Shown piece after piece: positions 51,369-52,828 of a stretch of DNA of 52,828 bases; position 1 is the stretch's first letter, and the number at the start of each line of letters is the position of its first letter. Location: the NCBI GenBank assembly GCA_947652375.1, contig CANTCS010000009.1, forward strand, positions 1-52,828, written 5' to 3'. The position numbers were made by a program, and so were the translations under genes. The DNA comes from an uncultured Mollicutes bacterium. Lineage in GTDB: Bacteria; Bacillota_I; Bacilli_A; RF39; UBA660. The notes under the pieces were generated by a model. It was not told where the DNA came from and made no database searches. It saw only the letters and a list, made by a program, of their open reading frames with translations.

Positions 51369-52176
51369 AAATAAAAGTTTTTTAATTAAAATATTTCTAA
51401 TTTTAAATATTTTCTTTTCCCTTGTCTTGCTATTTCAAGAAATATATCAAGTGGATAAATTTTTTATTACCTTAATTGAGTTGGTGATATTTATCTTTTT
51501 ATTTATTTATCATAAGTTAAAGAAAAAAATAAATATAACTAATATCTCTTTTCTAAAAAATATTTTATTGTTAAGTTTTTTTCTACTAGTAACATTTAAT
51601 CGATATTCTTATGAAAAAATTGAAATTTTTGGTAAAATAAAGTATTTAAAACAAGAAGAATTAGTGTTTTCGTATAAGAAGAGTAATTACTATTCAAATT
51701 ATGATTTTTATGGAATAAAAATTAAAACTAGAAATAAAATTTCATCTTTAACTAAATTTATAAATGAAGATCCAAGTAGAAAAAAATATATAATAAGACG
51801 TTTTAAATTATTAAAGTCAAAAACTCCTATAATTTTAAAAGTAAAATTAAATAATAATGAAGAATTAAAGTATTTGAAAACTAGTTTTGATACAGAGTAT
51901 TATTTTTATAAAATAGATGATATAATTATGATAGAAAATGGAAAAGAATATAGTTTTTCTGATAAATCTTTTCCAAAGTCTTTTCAATACTTTTTGGAAT
52001 TAACAAAAATGGATGAAAACAAAAATACTTTTCATCAAGGAAAATATTATAATATGGTAAGCTGTTTTATAAATAAATCTAAAAGATCACAAGCATATAT
52101 TATTCCAATTAAAACAAATGTTGATACTTTAGAAAATTTTTGTTCTAAGATAAAAAACATCTCTAAAAACAAATAA
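51361..52176 (+). CDS. Hypothetical membrane protein, 271 residues
   Basis: Three hydrophobic helices in the first 85 residues (about 8-28, 34-50, 63-80), then about 190 polar residues rich in Lys, Tyr and Phe, with a conserved-looking Asp-Pro-Ser-Arg-Lys-Lys turn and one late Cys pair. ATG 51361 lies within the end of the upstream gene, a coupled pair. No motif assigned. Membrane partners of unknown function. Confidence 0.62.
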   Translation: MSKNKSFLIKIFLILNIFFSLVLLFQEIYQVDKFFITLIELVIFIFLFIYHKLKKKINITNISFLKNILLLSFFLLVTFNRYSYEKIEIFGKIKYLKQEELVFSYKKSNYYSNYDFYGIKIKTRNKISSLTKFINEDPSRKKYIIRRFKLLKSKTPIILKVKLNNNEELKYLKTSFDTEYYFYKIDDIIMIENGKEYSFSDKSFPKSFQYFLELTKMDENKNTFHQGKYYNMVSCFINKSKRSQAYIIPIKTNVDTLENFCSKIKNISKNK

Positions 52177-52193
52177 ATCATTATTAAACACTA

Positions 52194-52202
52194 TGATATA
52201 AT
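52194..52202 (+). promoter_or_regulatory. Extended -10 promoter of the ferredoxin-fusion gene
   Basis: TGA then TATAAT (52197-52202), 20 nt before the start codon. Confidence 0.55.
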
Positions 52203-52221
52203 ACTTATAAAGGAGTAAATT

Positions 52222-52770
52222 ATGAATAAAGAACTAGAAATAATAGTAGAAAAGTGTCCACAAGATCATAAGTGTCCTGCAGTTAAAATATGTCCTGTTA
52301 ATGCACTTTCCCAAGATGGTTTCAATGCACCTGATATTGATCATAAAAAATGCATTAAATGTGGTAAATGTGCTAACTTTTGTCCTAAAAAAGCTTTAGT
52401 ATTAAAAGACGCTTATATAAAAATCGAAATAAAAAAATTAATAGACTGGAGAGAACCTAACGGTGAAGGCTGTATCGTATCTGATAAAATAACAAAAGAA
52501 GGTTTCAAAGTAGGTTATATGTATCGAGAAGAACCAAATGAGAAAAATCCAGATAGTGGTTGGAGATTTATGGCTGGAAATGAAAGTGAAGATTATATGA
52601 GTAATCCAAAAAATCACCATATTTTTTCTTTAAATACAGTTTGTAATTATGATAAAGATATTATTAATTATCTCCATTCTGAAATAGGAAGTAGTTATAT
52701 TAGAATAGATTCAAATAATTTTATTAAAGATGATGGTACTAAAAAAATATTTATTGATAAACAAAATTAA
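52222..52770 (+). CDS. Ferredoxin domain fused to DUF2185/immunity-like domain
   Basis: 182 residues in one uninterrupted frame. Residues 1-62 are a 4Fe-4S ferredoxin unit: Cys44-x2-Cys47-x2-Cys50-x3-Cys54-Pro form a canonical cluster. Cys12, Cys18 and Cys24-Pro make a second, atypical set. From about residue 78 the sequence reads GCIVSDKITKEGFKVGYMYRE, SGWRFMAGNESEDYM, then HHIFSLNTVCNYDKDII, which I recognise as DUF2185, a small domain otherwise seen alone or in polymorphic-toxin immunity contexts. The join lies within a short charged linker, so this is a real fusion and not two adjacent genes. Its own promoter and AAAGGAG site are present. Function of the pairing is unknown. Confidence 0.75.
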   Translation: MNKELEIIVEKCPQDHKCPAVKICPVNALSQDGFNAPDIDHKKCIKCGKCANFCPKKALVLKDAYIKIEIKKLIDWREPNGEGCIVSDKITKEGFKVGYMYREEPNEKNPDSGWRFMAGNESEDYMSNPKNHHIFSLNTVCNYDKDIINYLHSEIGSSYIRIDSNNFIKDDGTKKIFIDKQN

Positions 52771-52828
52771 AAAAAGGAGTCTTACTATTAAAAGTCAATA
52801 GATTTTTATAGAAAGATATAAATGGAAA

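Overview
The window is very AT-rich DNA from a walled, low-GC Gram-positive bacterium. MurC, UppP and a SpoVB/MurJ-type flippase imply peptidoglycan synthesis, and there are BceRSAB- and YtrAB-type modules and Bacilli-like promoters and ribosome sites. TGA is a stop codon: two response-regulator genes end in ATGA overlaps directly after their conserved C-terminal Gly-Tyr motif, and Trp is always TGG. Absence of the Mollicutes code, the small genes and the DUF6273-like surface protein suggest an uncultured host-associated lineage of Bacilli (RF39/Erysipelotrichales-like). That placement is inference. No rRNA, tRNA or CRISPR array was seen.

Layout. 1-4.4 kb: 3' end of a surface protein, the RNA-polymerase recycling helicase HelD, a histidine phosphatase and a 43-residue protein. 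4.8-9 kb: an OmpR-type two-component system on the minus strand, an unknown protein and a SpoVB-like flippase. 9-17.5 kb: a membrane-anchored acidic protein, mtaB, recD2, a 50-residue protein, map, a degenerate iPGM-like protein and uppP. 17.6-29.4 kb: a broken kinase-like gene, two type IV prepilin-like genes flanking a conserved membrane protein and two ATPase-permease ABC proteins, an acyl-CoA synthetase-like enzyme, and an XRE regulator fused to a membrane domain. 29.4-37 kb: an IS3-family remnant, a ZIP transporter, queH, ppaC, murC, a PRTase-like protein, a 5'-nucleotidase-like HAD protein and a flavoprotein-rubredoxin. 37-49 kb: two complete BceRSAB-like modules in permuted gene order around a YtrAB-like module and a lipoprotein. 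49-52.8 kb: a 1-kb segment between exact 23-nt direct repeats holding one unknown gene and a structured RNA candidate, then TfoX-N, two unknown membrane proteins, and a ferredoxin fused to a DUF2185-like domain.

How it works together. The right half is rich in envelope-stress and antimicrobial-peptide functions. Two sensor kinase/regulator pairs are each coupled to their own exporter, and a YtrA-type repressor controls a third transporter. A separate XRE-membrane sensor appears to share a duplicated promoter element with a fourth exporter pair. A palindrome matching the published S. aureus GraR site lies upstream of the first Bce-type transporter. The left half is mostly housekeeping.

The observations most worth checking are the duplicated promoter element (20488-20554 and 27673-27739), the direct-repeat-bounded segment with its RNA (49079-50113), the catalytically dead iPGM relative (15089-16540) and the ferredoxin-DUF2185 fusion (52222-52770).
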